Positions 32,302-40,848 of a stretch of DNA of 64,000 nt are shown here, one piece after another. This DNA is from Burkholderiales bacterium (lineage in GTDB: Bacteria; Pseudomonadota; Gammaproteobacteria; Burkholderiales; Burkholderiaceae_C), in NCBI GenBank assembly GCA_947453625.1, contig CANGHK010000023.1, positions 1 to 64,000 on the forward strand. Reading direction: 5' to 3'. Every line of letters starts with the position of its first letter. Position 1 is the stretch's first letter. Below the pieces are notes generated by a model. The model was not told where the DNA came from and searched no databases. It was given only the letters and a program-made list of their open reading frames with translations. The position numbers were made by a program, and so were the translations under genes.

Positions 32302-32922
32302 TCAGCGCCCGGTGGCGCGCCAGGCCTGCACCACCTGCGTCAGCCTCACGCGTTCGAACTCGGGGTGACGCTGATAGCGCAGCACGTGCTCCACCGCGAG
32401 GAAGAGCCCGGCCGCCAGCGGCGTGAGGACGCTGCAGTAGAAGGACCACCAGGTCCACGGCGCCAGCAGATAGAGGGCGAAGGACACGCCGATCATGGCC
32501 ACGAAGTACAGCACCCACAGCCCCGTGAGCCAGCGCGTGTAGTCGCGCATGGACGGCGTGAAGTCGCGGTGGATGCGCTCGGCCATCGTAGTGATCAGCG
32601 GCGTGGCACCCGGGCGCAGCGTGACCGCGAAGCCCCAGCCCAGCAGCGCGTGGATACCGGCGTGCTGCAGCACGTAGAGTCTGTTGACATCCGCACCGCC
32701 GCGCTGGAGCACGGCCGCCAGCAGCGCCACGAGCGCCACCGCGCCGGCCAGCGAAGGTCCATGGCGCTTGGCGATACCGGCCACCAACAGCGGCAACAGC
32801 AAGGGGCCGAATAGCGCGGCCACGGCCCACGGGCTATCCGGCCACCAGGCCATCAAGGCCCAGGAGATCAGCGCGTAGGCCGTAAAGACGGCTGCGGCGG
32901 CCAGCAGGCGCCAGCGGGGCAT
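32302..32922 (-). CDS. COG4648-type membrane protein (ApeG-like)
   Basis: A 206-residue integral-membrane protein with about six hydrophobic helices. The start at 32922 (MPRWRLLAAAAVF) is preferred to an in-frame start at 32961 that would lie inside the ACP gene. It has conserved features of the COG4648 family found in aryl-polyene clusters (RDYTRWLTGLWVLYF and a C-terminal EHVLRYQRHPEFERV). Its function is not established. The stop-to-start gap from the upstream ACP gene is 4 bases. Confidence 0.82.
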   Translation of the reverse strand: MPRWRLLAAAAVFTAYALISWALMAWWPDSPWAVAALFGPLLLPLLVAGIAKRHGPSLAGAVALVALLAAVLQRGGADVNRLYVLQHAGIHALLGWGFAVTLRPGATPLITTMAERIHRDFTPSMRDYTRWLTGLWVLYFVAMIGVSFALYLLAPWTWWSFYCSVLTPLAAGLFLAVEHVLRYQRHPEFERVRLTQVVQAWRATGR

Positions 32923-32926
32923 CGGC

Positions 32927-33232
32927 CTACTTGGTGCGGTGCTGGGCGACGTGCACCGCAAGGGTGCGCAACGAGCGGAATATCTGGTGGTTTTTCTCGT
33001 CGTCGGAGCGCAACTGGAAGCCGTAGCGGTGCGAGACCTCGAGCGCCACTTCCAGGATGTCGATGGAGTCCAAGCCGAGGTCGTCGAAGAGTGACGCAGC
33101 GGGGTCGATCTCGACGGACGGCGTTTCCAGGTTCAGCGCCGTCACGAAAAGTTCGGCAAGCTCATGCTCAAGCGCGGGGAGATCCAACCCGACTGCAGGG
33201 GACGCAAGTGAAACAGGGTTCGGCTCGGACAC
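32927..33232 (-). CDS. Acyl carrier protein (first gene of the aryl-polyene operon)
   Basis: A 101-residue ACP with the phosphopantetheine Ser at position 56 in DLGLDSIDILEVALEV. The GTG start at 33232 has a good ribosome-binding site, GAGGTGA, 6 bases upstream on the minus strand. It heads the long leftward operon (ACP, COG4648, ligase-dehydratase, acyltransferase, LolA-like, MMPL, deacetylase, methyltransferase, KS, CLF, dehydratase, ketoreductase). It is longer than the second ACP because of an N-terminal extension of about 16 residues. Confidence 0.93.
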   Translation of the reverse strand: MSEPNPVSLASPAVGLDLPALEHELAELFVTALNLETPSVEIDPAASLFDDLGLDSIDILEVALEVSHRYGFQLRSDDEKNHQIFRSLRTLAVHVAQHRTK

Positions 33233-33879
33233 GGGAAGTCACCTCTACAGGAGTTGGCAGTAACACCACGAAAGAGCGCAAATTGTAGGTGGGCCCGACG
33301 CGCCGGCGCCGGGGGTGTCACCGATCGCCGTAATGTAGCCACCGATGTTCGGCGTATTGGAGCCAGTAACAGGTGGGTAGACGGACGTCCCGAGGGGATT
33401 GCTCCGGGATGGATTTTGAAGGCTTTTAGTGGGTTTGGTGTCCCCGGCGATTTGCTTGGATGCCCAGTAGGCCGCGTTGCCGGTGGTGTAGGAGTACCTT
33501 ACGACTTGCCCCGAGTTGTTGATGGGGGTTGCTACGTGTCACGACACCGACCAGCGCTGGAGTCAGTACGCAAAGCGTACGGTACGCAGGAGATCGCACC
33601 TTGTCTAGCTGGCCAGGTGGCCACGACCCAGGGTGACAGGCCAACGCTGTGTCCAAGTAGATCGTGACAAGTCAGCGAACCTAGCATTCATGCGGCCTGC
33701 AGCGGTTTTCTTACTTCTTGCATCGAAATGACGCCGAGACTGGCAGGCCAGACAGGGGCCGGTCTGGACACGCTGCAGCAGGACAAGGCGGCCGAGGCTC
33801 GACGCTGCGACGGCTGTCGTCACGCCGGTTGATCAACAAGCCGCCGTGAACGACTTGCCGCACAGGCCCTGCGATGCTT
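33233..33879. other. Gene-poor gap between the polyene cluster and the two-component system
   Basis: About 650 bases with a more even base composition than flanking genes. The promoter of the leftward polyene operon must lie at its left end. On the minus strand from about 33538 to 33247 one frame is open and reads protein-like (GQVVRYSYTTGNAAYWASKQ, then a Pro/Gly/Asn-rich stretch), but it has no convincing start and no recognised family. A 15-bp palindrome (GTACGC, AAA, GCGTAC) lies at 33566-33580. It may be the remnant of a lost gene. Confidence 0.4.
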
Positions 33880-34635
33880 TCAGGCACTGCCGTCGGTGCC
33901 TGCCTTGGCGCCAGCCAGCGCGACGGCTGCGGCCGGTTCGTCGAGGGGAAGGTCGAAGCGGTAGCCCAGGCCGTAGACGCTGACGATGCCATCGTGCTCG
34001 GGCAGCGCGGCCTGCAGCTTGCGGCGAAGGTTCTTCACATGGCTGTCCACCGCGCGATCGCTGACATCGCGAAAGTCGGCATGGATGGCGTCGAGCAGTT
34101 GCGCGCGGGCGAGCACCCGCCCCGGTGGCTGCAGCAGCGCGCGCAGCAGCCGGAACTCGACCGGCGTGAGCGGCAAGGCCCGGTCTCGCCACCAGGCACG
34201 CAGGCCGGGCTCGTCGAACAAGAACCCGCCCACGCTGGCGCGCTGACCGGCCCCGCCTGCCAGCGCGCCATCGGCGCGGCGCAGCAGGGCGCGCACGCGC
34301 GCCACCACTTCGCGCGGGCTGTAGGGCTTGCACAGGTAGTCGTCGGCGCCGATCTCCAGGCCGAGCAGGCGATCGACTTCGTCCACCCGCGCCGTCAGCA
34401 TCAGGATGGGCACGTCGCTGGCGCGGCGCAGCCGCCGGCAGACCTCCAGGCCGTCCAGGCCCGGCAGGTTCAGGTCGAGCAGCACCACGGCGGGGGCCAG
34501 CGCGGCGAAGGCGGCCAGCGCGCCGTGGCCGTCGGCCACGGCATGCGGGGCGTAGCCGCTGGCGCGCAGGTAGTCGCACAGCAGGGCCGCCAGCTTGGGC
34601 TCGTCCTCGACGACCAGGATGGGGCGGGGGGTCAT
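33880..34635 (-). CDS. OmpR-family response regulator (BaeR-like)
   Basis: A 251-residue two-component response regulator. The receiver domain has DE at positions 11-12, phospho-acceptor Asp54 in VVLLDLNLPG, and the conserved Thr and Lys in MLTAR and LCKPYSP. A winged-helix DNA-binding domain follows (PLTPVEFRLLRALLQPPG, VSDRAVDSHVKNLRRKL, SVYGLGYRF). It starts on ATGA overlapping... the kinase gene lies upstream and overlaps by 4 bases, so the pair forms one operon. Targets are unknown; the divergent cytochrome c peroxidase gene is a candidate. Confidence 0.92.
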   Translation of the reverse strand: MTPRPILVVEDEPKLAALLCDYLRASGYAPHAVADGHGALAAFAALAPAVVLLDLNLPGLDGLEVCRRLRRASDVPILMLTARVDEVDRLLGLEIGADDYLCKPYSPREVVARVRALLRRADGALAGGAGQRASVGGFLFDEPGLRAWWRDRALPLTPVEFRLLRALLQPPGRVLARAQLLDAIHADFRDVSDRAVDSHVKNLRRKLQAALPEHDGIVSVYGLGYRFDLPLDEPAAAVALAGAKAGTDGSA

Positions 34636-36161
34636 CGCAGCCCCTGTGGCTGCAGCGGCAGGACCACCTCGATGCGCAGCCCGCCCAGTGGCGACGCGGC
34701 GGCGGCGATGCGGCCGCCATGACTGCGCACGATGGCCTGGGCGATCGCCAGCCCCAGGCCACTGCCGCCCGATTGCCGGCTGCGCGAGGCGTCGGCGCGG
34801 AACAGCGGCTCGAACAGCCTGGCCTGGCTGGCCGGCGGCACGCCAGGGGCGCTGTCGTCCAGCGTCAGCCGGGCGCCGTCGCGGCCGGCCGGCTCCAGCA
34901 GCCCATGGATGTGGCCGGGCGCATTCGTGTAACGCACGCTGTTCTCCAGCAGGTTGTCCAGCAACTGCCCGATGCGCTGGCGGTCCCAGCTGGCGTGCAG
35001 CGGCGCGGGCGGCGTGGTGCAGACCAGGGCCAGCCCGGCGGCCGCGGCCCGGGTCGTGAAACGGGCCATCGCCTGTTGCAGCAGCGCGCCCGCCTCCAGC
35101 GGCGCAAAGCTGCAGGGCAGGGCCCGCAGGTCCGACAAGGCCAGTTGGTGAAAGTCCTCCACCAGCCGGGTCAGCCGAGACACCTCGTCTTGCAGCGACC
35201 GCAGTGCGGCGCCATCCAGCGGCCGCAGGCCGTCGATCAGGCACTCCACCTCGCCGCGCAGCACCGCCAGCGGCGTGCGCATCTCGTGGGACAGTTCGGC
35301 GATCCAGCGCCGGCGACTGGCTTCCAGTTGCTGCAGCGACCCGGCCATGGCGTTGATGTCCTGCGCCAGGCCGGCCAGCTCGTCGCTGCCGCGCGGCACC
35401 AGACGCGTGTCGAAGGCGCCCTCGGCGATGCGGTGCGCCGCCTGCCGCGCTTCCTGCACCGGACGCAGCCAGCGCCGGCCCACCCACCAGGCGCCCGCCA
35501 CGGCCAGCGCCACCAGGGCCAGCCCGGCCAGCAGGATGCCGCGGTACTGGCGCGCCAGGAAGGCGGCATCCACGCCCTGGGTGGGCGGCGGACCGGCTTC
35601 GAGTCGCGCGATGGCCACGACCTGTCCGTCCACGACGATGGTCTGCTCGACCCGGTCGGCCCCCGGGGCTGGCGGCCTGCCCGCCAGCGGCCGGCCGTCG
35701 GCGGCGACCAGCGACAGGCGCGGGGCATAGCGCTGAGCGCCCGGTGGCAGGCGGTGAGGCGGCGGGTTGGGGTCGTCTCGCCAGGGCGGCGGCGGTTCTC
35801 CACGCGGGCCAGCGGCCGGCGGGCCGTCGTCGGGCGGCGGGCGGCGAAACCCACCGCGCGGCGGCGCTTGTCCGGGAAAATCGGCCCGCGGGTCGGGCGG
35901 TCCCGCGGCGATGAACAAGTCGTCCAGGCTGCCCGGCGGGCCGTCGAGGGCCGCGGCCAGCCCCTGGCGCGCCACCGCCTCGGCCGCCACCCCGGCGAAG
36001 CGCTGCAGCCAGGCCTGGTCCTGCAGCCGCAGGTAGTCGGAAAAACCGCTGCGCAGGTTCCAGGCCACCACGCCACCCAGGCCGGTGACCGCGATCAGCA
36101 CCGCCGCCACCAGCAGCAGCACGGTCTGGTGCACGAGGGATAGGCGCAGGGCTGCAGGCAT
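34632..36161 (-). CDS. Sensor histidine kinase (BaeS-like) with a proline-rich sensor region
   Basis: A 509-residue membrane kinase. There is one N-terminal transmembrane helix, a periplasmic region, a second helix (LLAGLALVALAVAGAWWVG), then HAMP, HisKA with the phospho-acceptor in IAELSHEMRTPL, and an ATPase domain with LDNLLENSVRYT, DSAPGVPP and GSGLGLAIAQ. The periplasmic part contains an unusual run rich in Pro, Gly and Arg around residues 115-150, unlike typical BaeS. The start at 36161 (MPAALRL) is preferred to 36224, which would overlap the divergent peroxidase region. It probably senses envelope or metal stress. Confidence 0.9.
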   Translation of the reverse strand: MPAALRLSLVHQTVLLLVAAVLIAVTGLGGVVAWNLRSGFSDYLRLQDQAWLQRFAGVAAEAVARQGLAAALDGPPGSLDDLFIAAGPPDPRADFPGQAPPRGGFRRPPPDDGPPAAGPRGEPPPPWRDDPNPPPHRLPPGAQRYAPRLSLVAADGRPLAGRPPAPGADRVEQTIVVDGQVVAIARLEAGPPPTQGVDAAFLARQYRGILLAGLALVALAVAGAWWVGRRWLRPVQEARQAAHRIAEGAFDTRLVPRGSDELAGLAQDINAMAGSLQQLEASRRRWIAELSHEMRTPLAVLRGEVECLIDGLRPLDGAALRSLQDEVSRLTRLVEDFHQLALSDLRALPCSFAPLEAGALLQQAMARFTTRAAAAGLALVCTTPPAPLHASWDRQRIGQLLDNLLENSVRYTNAPGHIHGLLEPAGRDGARLTLDDSAPGVPPASQARLFEPLFRADASRSRQSGGSGLGLAIAQAIVRSHGGRIAAAASPLGGLRIEVVLPLQPQGLR

Positions 36162-36281
36162 GGGCCGACCGATGTTAGCGGCGGGGTCGCGCGCGATTGC
36201 GGAGGCGGTCTCCACAGTTTGCACATGCTGGCTACACGCTGGCTCGGCATGCTCGACGCCTCCTCACCGCCGCCCCAAGCC

Positions 36282-37496
36282 ATGACATTCGCTCGCATCT
36301 GCCTGCCCCGCTGGTCGTTCAGTCTCGCCCTTGCCGCTCTCCTGGCTGGCTGCGGGGGCGGTGGCCCCGCGGGTACGGCCGACAAGGTCAGCCCGGCGTC
36401 AACGTCCATCGCCCAGCCCACGGCCGCCGACCGCGTGGCCGTGGGCGAGACGCTGTTTCACGACCCGGGCCTGGCCGCCAACGGCAGCCAGGCCTGCGCC
36501 AGTTGCCACGCGGTGGCCAACGCGCACGCCGACGCCGCCGGCGGGTTCCTGCCCCTGGGCGGGCCGCTGCTCGACCAGCAGGGGCTGCGCAGTTCGCCGA
36601 GCTTGAACTACCTCAACGGCAACAGCGGGTTCCGCTTCGACGCCCAGGGCCAGCCGGTGGGCGGGTTCACCTGGGACGGCCGCGCCGACAACCGTGCCGA
36701 CCAGAGCCTGGGCCCCTTGCTGGCAGCCAAAGAGATGGCGCATGCCGACACCGCGGCCGTGGTGCGGACGCTGCGTGCGCGGCCCGCCTTCAGCGCGTTG
36801 CAATTCGCGTTTGCGCTGCCCGCCAGTGCCACCGACGCGCAGGTGCTGCAGGCCTTGCAGCAAGCGCTGTCGGACTACCAGTCGGCCGACCCGGACTACC
36901 AGCCCTACAGCAGCAAGTTCGACTTCGTGCAGCAGGGTCGCACCGCTTTCACCATGCAGGAAGCGCGCGGGCTGGCGCTCTTCAATGACCCGCGGCGCGG
37001 CGCCTGTGCCGCCTGCCACACCAGCGACGCGGCCGTCGGACAGCCGGCCGCGGCGTTCACCAACTTCGGCTATTTCGCCCTCGGCGTGCCCCGCAACAGC
37101 AGCAGCGCCACGGCCGACCCGAATTTCTTCGACATGGGACTTTGCGGCCCGCTGCGCACCGACCTGGCCCACCGCACCGACTTGTGCGGCCGGTTCAAGG
37201 TGCCCACGCTGCGCAACGTGGCGCTGACCGGCCCGTACTTCCACAACGGCGCGGTGGCCACGCTGGAAGAGGCCGTTGCCTTCTACGCCACGCGCGATAT
37301 CGACCCCGGGCGCTGGTACCCGACCGTGGCGGGCGTGGTCCAGCGCTTCAACGACCTGCCGACAGCCTACCGCGGCAACGTGACGCAGCAGGCGCCATTC
37401 GGCCAGCAGGCAGGTGATGCGCCGCGGCTGTCGGCGCAGGACGCCAGCGACATCGTGGCCTTCCTGCGCACGCTCAGCGACGGCTACACGCCCTGA
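36282..37496 (+). CDS. Di-haem cytochrome c peroxidase family lipoprotein
   Basis: A 404-residue protein of the CcpA/MauG family. The start at 36282 (MTFARICLP) gives a lipoprotein signal ending LAALLAGC. Two c-type haem motifs are visible, CASCH and CAACH, with the family segments SSPSLNYLNGNSGFRFDAQG and VPTLRNVALTGPYFHNGAVATL. It would reduce peroxide, or oxidise a partner, in the periplasm. It diverges from the two-component system. Its stop codon is only two bases from that of the convergent antiporter gene. Confidence 0.9.
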   Translation: MTFARICLPRWSFSLALAALLAGCGGGGPAGTADKVSPASTSIAQPTAADRVAVGETLFHDPGLAANGSQACASCHAVANAHADAAGGFLPLGGPLLDQQGLRSSPSLNYLNGNSGFRFDAQGQPVGGFTWDGRADNRADQSLGPLLAAKEMAHADTAAVVRTLRARPAFSALQFAFALPASATDAQVLQALQQALSDYQSADPDYQPYSSKFDFVQQGRTAFTMQEARGLALFNDPRRGACAACHTSDAAVGQPAAAFTNFGYFALGVPRNSSSATADPNFFDMGLCGPLRTDLAHRTDLCGRFKVPTLRNVALTGPYFHNGAVATLEEAVAFYATRDIDPGRWYPTVAGVVQRFNDLPTAYRGNVTQQAPFGQQAGDAPRLSAQDASDIVAFLRTLSDGYTP

Positions 37497-37498
37497 GC

Positions 37499-39496
37499 TC
37501 AGCCCTTCAGCAGCTTGGCTTCGGCCAGTGCCAGCGACTCGGGCAGGCCAGACAGCACCAGGGTGTCGCCGCCGGCCGGCAGCAGGCTGTCGTCGGCGGC
37601 CACCACCCGGCCGTTGGCCAGCCGCACCGACACCACATGCACGCCTATCGCGTGCAGCGCCTGGTCGGCCAGCGGCCGGCCCAGGCAGGCCGCGGCCAGC
37701 GGCAGCGTGACGCTGGTCAGCCTGGCCTGCTCGAGTTCCGCGACGGTGTCGTCGTCGCTGCCGTGGAAGTAGCCGCGCAGCAGGCCGTAGCGGGCGTCGC
37801 GCGCGTCGCGCGTCAACCGGATCACGCGGCGCATCGGCACGCCCACCAGCGCCAGCGCCTGCGCCGCCAGCATCAGCGAGCCCTCGATCGCCTCGGGCAC
37901 CACCTCGGTGGCGCCGGCGTCGCGCAAGCGCCCGATGTCGCTGTCGTCGAGCGTGCGAACGATCACCGGCACGCGCGGCGCATGCTCGCGCACCAGGCGC
38001 AGGATCTTCAGCGCCGACGGCGTGTCGTGGTAGCTGATGACCACCGCGCTGGCCCGCGCCAGGCCGGCGGCCATCAGGCTCTGCAGCCGGGCGGCGTCGC
38101 CGAACACCACGCTCTGGCCGGCGGCGGCAGCCTGGCGCACCCGGTCGGGGTCGAGGTCGAGCGCGATGTAGGGGATGGCCTCCTGGACCAGCATGCGCGC
38201 CAAGTTCTGGCCGCTGCGGCCGTAGCCGGCGATGATCACATGGGACTCGGTGCGGATGGCCTTCTTGGCGATCGTCGTCAGCTGCACCGACTGCAGCAAC
38301 CACTCGTTGCCCGACAGCGTCATCACCACCCGGTTCGCGCCCAGGACCAGGAAGGGCGAGGCCAGCATCGACAACACCATGCAGGCCAGCACCGGGCTGA
38401 GCCAGCGCGCGTCGACCAGGCCCTCGGCAGCGCCCAGCGTCAGCAGCACGAAGCCGAACTCACCAGCCTGTGCCAGGTACAGCCCGGTGCGTATCGCCAC
38501 CCCCGGCGTGGCCCGGAAGAGCCAGGCCAGACCGGCCACCAACAGCGCCTTGACGAGCACCGGCAGCACGCTGAGCAGCAACACCAGGAACCACTGGTCG
38601 ATCACCGGGTGCCAATCCAGCTTCATGCCGATGGTGATGAAGAACAGGCCGAGCAGCACGTCGTGGAAAGGCCGGATGTCGGTTTCCACCTGGTGCTTGA
38701 ATTCGGTCTCGGCCACCAGCATGCCGGCCACGAAGGCACCCAGCGCCAGCGACAGCCCGGCATGCTCGGTCAACCAGGCCAGCCCCAGCGTGATGAGCAG
38801 CAGGTTGAGCACGAACAGCTCTTCGCTCTTGCGCCGCGCCACCAGGGTCAACCACCAGCGCATCGCGCGCTGGCCGCCCACCAGCAACAGGGTCAGCAGC
38901 ACCGCCGCCTTGACCAGCGCCAGCCCGAGCGCGCGCGCCATGTCCGGGCCGCTGTCGCCCAGCGCCGGGATCAGCACCAGCAGCGGCACCACCGCCAGAT
39001 CCTGAAACAACAGCACGCCCATCACCCGGCGGCCATGCTCGCTTTCCAGTTCCAGCCGTTCGGCCATCAGCTTGACGACGATGGCCGTGGACGACATCGC
39101 GAAGGCCGAGCCCAGCACCACCGCGCCCTGCCAGCCCAGGTCCCAGCGCAGGCCCAGCCCGCCGAAGCCCAGTGCCAGCAGCGCATTGCCCAGCACCGCG
39201 CCCAGCACGGTGAGCCCCACCTGCGACAAGCCCAGCCCGAACACCAGCGTGCGCATGCTGCGCAACTTGGGCAGGTTGAACTCCAGCCCGATCACGAACA
39301 TCAGGAACACGACGCCGAACTCGGCCAGGTACTTCACGCCCGCGGTGTCCTTGGCCAGCGCCAGCGCGTTGGGGCCGATCAGCACGCCCACCGCCAGATA
39401 GCCCAGCATCGGCGGCAGCCGCAGCAGGCGACAGACCACCACGCCCAGCACCGCGGCCGCAAGGTAGAGCAGGACGAGTTCGAGGGTGGTGGCCAT
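37499..39496 (-). CDS. CPA2-family K+/H+ (cation:proton) antiporter, KefC/YbaL-like
   Basis: A 665-residue antiporter. The first 390 residues form 12-13 membrane helices (MLGYLAVGVLIGPNALAL, GVVFLMFVIGLEF, AMSSTAIVVKLMAERLELES typical of the NhaA/Kef core). A TrkA-N NAD-binding domain follows (HVIIAGYGRSGQNLARMLVQ) and a TrkA-C domain lies at the C-terminus (SVTLPLAAACLGRPLADQA). It exports potassium in exchange for protons, gated by NAD(H) or a thiol adduct. It is divergent from kdsD, an arrangement common in Burkholderiales. Confidence 0.92.
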   Translation of the reverse strand: MATTLELVLLYLAAAVLGVVVCRLLRLPPMLGYLAVGVLIGPNALALAKDTAGVKYLAEFGVVFLMFVIGLEFNLPKLRSMRTLVFGLGLSQVGLTVLGAVLGNALLALGFGGLGLRWDLGWQGAVVLGSAFAMSSTAIVVKLMAERLELESEHGRRVMGVLLFQDLAVVPLLVLIPALGDSGPDMARALGLALVKAAVLLTLLLVGGQRAMRWWLTLVARRKSEELFVLNLLLITLGLAWLTEHAGLSLALGAFVAGMLVAETEFKHQVETDIRPFHDVLLGLFFITIGMKLDWHPVIDQWFLVLLLSVLPVLVKALLVAGLAWLFRATPGVAIRTGLYLAQAGEFGFVLLTLGAAEGLVDARWLSPVLACMVLSMLASPFLVLGANRVVMTLSGNEWLLQSVQLTTIAKKAIRTESHVIIAGYGRSGQNLARMLVQEAIPYIALDLDPDRVRQAAAAGQSVVFGDAARLQSLMAAGLARASAVVISYHDTPSALKILRLVREHAPRVPVIVRTLDDSDIGRLRDAGATEVVPEAIEGSLMLAAQALALVGVPMRRVIRLTRDARDARYGLLRGYFHGSDDDTVAELEQARLTSVTLPLAAACLGRPLADQALHAIGVHVVSVRLANGRVVAADDSLLPAGGDTLVLSGLPESLALAEAKLLKG

Positions 39497-39618
39497 GCCG
39501 ATGGGTTCAGGGTCGGGTTCGGACGGGCGCCGGGCAGGGCAGGCCTAGAATCGAAACCGAACGGGCTTGATCCTAAGCCAGCGCTTCAAACCGACCTGGC
39601 ACCCCCGCCCCGGACACC

Positions 39619-40632
39619 GTGACCCCAACTGCAGCCTTCAACCCCGCACGCGCGCTGCAACTGGCCGCCGAGACCTTCGAGATCGAGGCCCGCGCGCTGC
39701 TGGGGCTGGCCGCGCGCCAGGGTGACGGTTTTGCCGGCGCGGTGGCGGCGATGCTGGCCTGCGGCGGCAGGGTGATCGTGATGGGCATGGGCAAGAGCGG
39801 CCATGTGGGCCGCAAGATCGCCGCCACGCTGGCCTCGACCGGCACCCCCGCGTTCTTCGTGCACCCGGCCGAAGCCAGCCACGGCGACCTCGGCATGGTG
39901 CAGTCGGGCGACGTGGTGCTGGCGATCTCCAACAGCGGCGAGAGCGAGGAGTTGGCCGCCGTGATGCCGGCGCTGCGCCGGCTGGGCACGACGCTGGTGG
40001 CGATGACCGGCAAGCCCGCATCGACCCTGGCGCGCCACGCCGACCACCTGCTGAACAGCGCGGTCGACCAGGAAGCCTGCCCGCTCAACCTGGCGCCCAC
40101 GGCCAGCACCACCGCGCAGATGGCGCTGGGCGACGCGCTGGCGGTGGCGCTGCTGGACGCGCGCGGCTTCAAGGCAGAAGACTTCGCCCGCTCGCACCCG
40201 GGCGGCGCGCTGGGCCGCAAGCTGCTGGTGCATGTGGCCGACCTGATGGTCCGGGGCGACGCCTTGCCGCGGGTGGCCGCCGAGACGACCGCGATCGCGA
40301 TGATGCGCGAGATGTCGGCCAAGGGCCTGGGTGCGGCGCTGGTGGTCGAAGCGGTGGCGGGGTCGGATCACGATGGCGGGCAACGCCTGCTGGGCATCTT
40401 CACCGACGGCGACCTGCGGCGTCAGGTCGAACGCGGCGCCGACCTGCGCACCCTGACCGCCGGCGCGGTGATGCACCGCATGCCGCGCACCATCCGGGCC
40501 GACGCGCTGGCGGTGGCCGCGGCAGAGTTGATGGAGTTGCACCGCATCACCTCGGTCGCGGTGCTCGATGGCGACGGCTGGCTGGTGGGCCTGCTGACCA
40601 TCGGCGACCTGATGCGCGCCAAGGTAGTGTGA
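39619..40632 (+). CDS. kdsD: D-arabinose-5-phosphate isomerase
   Basis: A 337-residue KpsF/GutQ-family isomerase that makes arabinose 5-phosphate for KDO synthesis. A SIS domain covers residues 1-200 (IVMGMGKSGHVGRKIAATLAS, HGDLGMV, AISNSGESEEL) and two CBS domains follow (LMVRGDALPRV, MHRMPRTIRADAL, SVAVLDGDGWLVGLLTIGDL). It starts with GTG. It heads the LPS-core block kdsD-kdsC-lptC, but a 216-base repeat-containing spacer separates it from kdsC. Confidence 0.95.
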   Translation: MTPTAAFNPARALQLAAETFEIEARALLGLAARQGDGFAGAVAAMLACGGRVIVMGMGKSGHVGRKIAATLASTGTPAFFVHPAEASHGDLGMVQSGDVVLAISNSGESEELAAVMPALRRLGTTLVAMTGKPASTLARHADHLLNSAVDQEACPLNLAPTASTTAQMALGDALAVALLDARGFKAEDFARSHPGGALGRKLLVHVADLMVRGDALPRVAAETTAIAMMREMSAKGLGAALVVEAVAGSDHDGGQRLLGIFTDGDLRRQVERGADLRTLTAGAVMHRMPRTIRADALAVAAAELMELHRITSVAVLDGDGWLVGLLTIGDLMRAKVV

Positions 40633-40848
40633 TGACCCACCCCCGAAGCGGCTGCGCCGCCCTTGCAGGTCGCGCTGGGCCAGAGCCCCAGCCCTTCGGC
40701 AGGCACAAACGGCGCGCCGTTTGTGCCCGGCCTCAGCCCCCTCAAGGGGGCGCCGCCATCGGACCGGCCAAGCCCGATCCGCGGCGGCCGCTAGATGGCA
40801 GCAGTCCGTCGATCCAGTTTGGCGCTGCTTCGCCTGAGGCCGACTGAG
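40633..40848. repeat. Dispersed repeat copy A between kdsD and kdsC
   Basis: On the plus strand the segment opens with ATGACCCACCCCCGAAGCGG and closes with GCGGCGGCCGCTAGATGGCAGC. It aligns, with a roughly 70-base extra block in the middle, to the repeat at about 53455-53558 read on the minus strand. Both have matched blocks for CGAAGCGGCT-CGCCGC, CCCC-AGGGGGCG, and CCGCTGGATGGCAGC-like ends. The extra block contains a perfect 26-bp palindrome at 40702-40727. This is an intergenic repeat family of a type I recall as common in Burkholderiales. Confidence 0.75.
40702..40727. repeat. Perfect 26-bp palindrome inside repeat copy A
   Basis: GGCACAAACGGCG followed directly by CGCCGTTTGTGCC. Every base pairs with its mirror partner. 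It would form a strong cruciform or RNA hairpin between kdsD and kdsC. It has no T-run, so it is more likely a repeat component or an RNA-processing signal than a classic terminator. Confidence 0.85.

Noticed and set aside
33605-33823. 72-codon minus-strand frame in the gap
   Set aside because: No ribosome-binding site, no domain, codon use random.
37637-39622. 661-codon plus-strand frame opposite the antiporter
   Set aside because: Antisense of kefC-like gene with repetitive H/Q/R composition; no recognisable motif.
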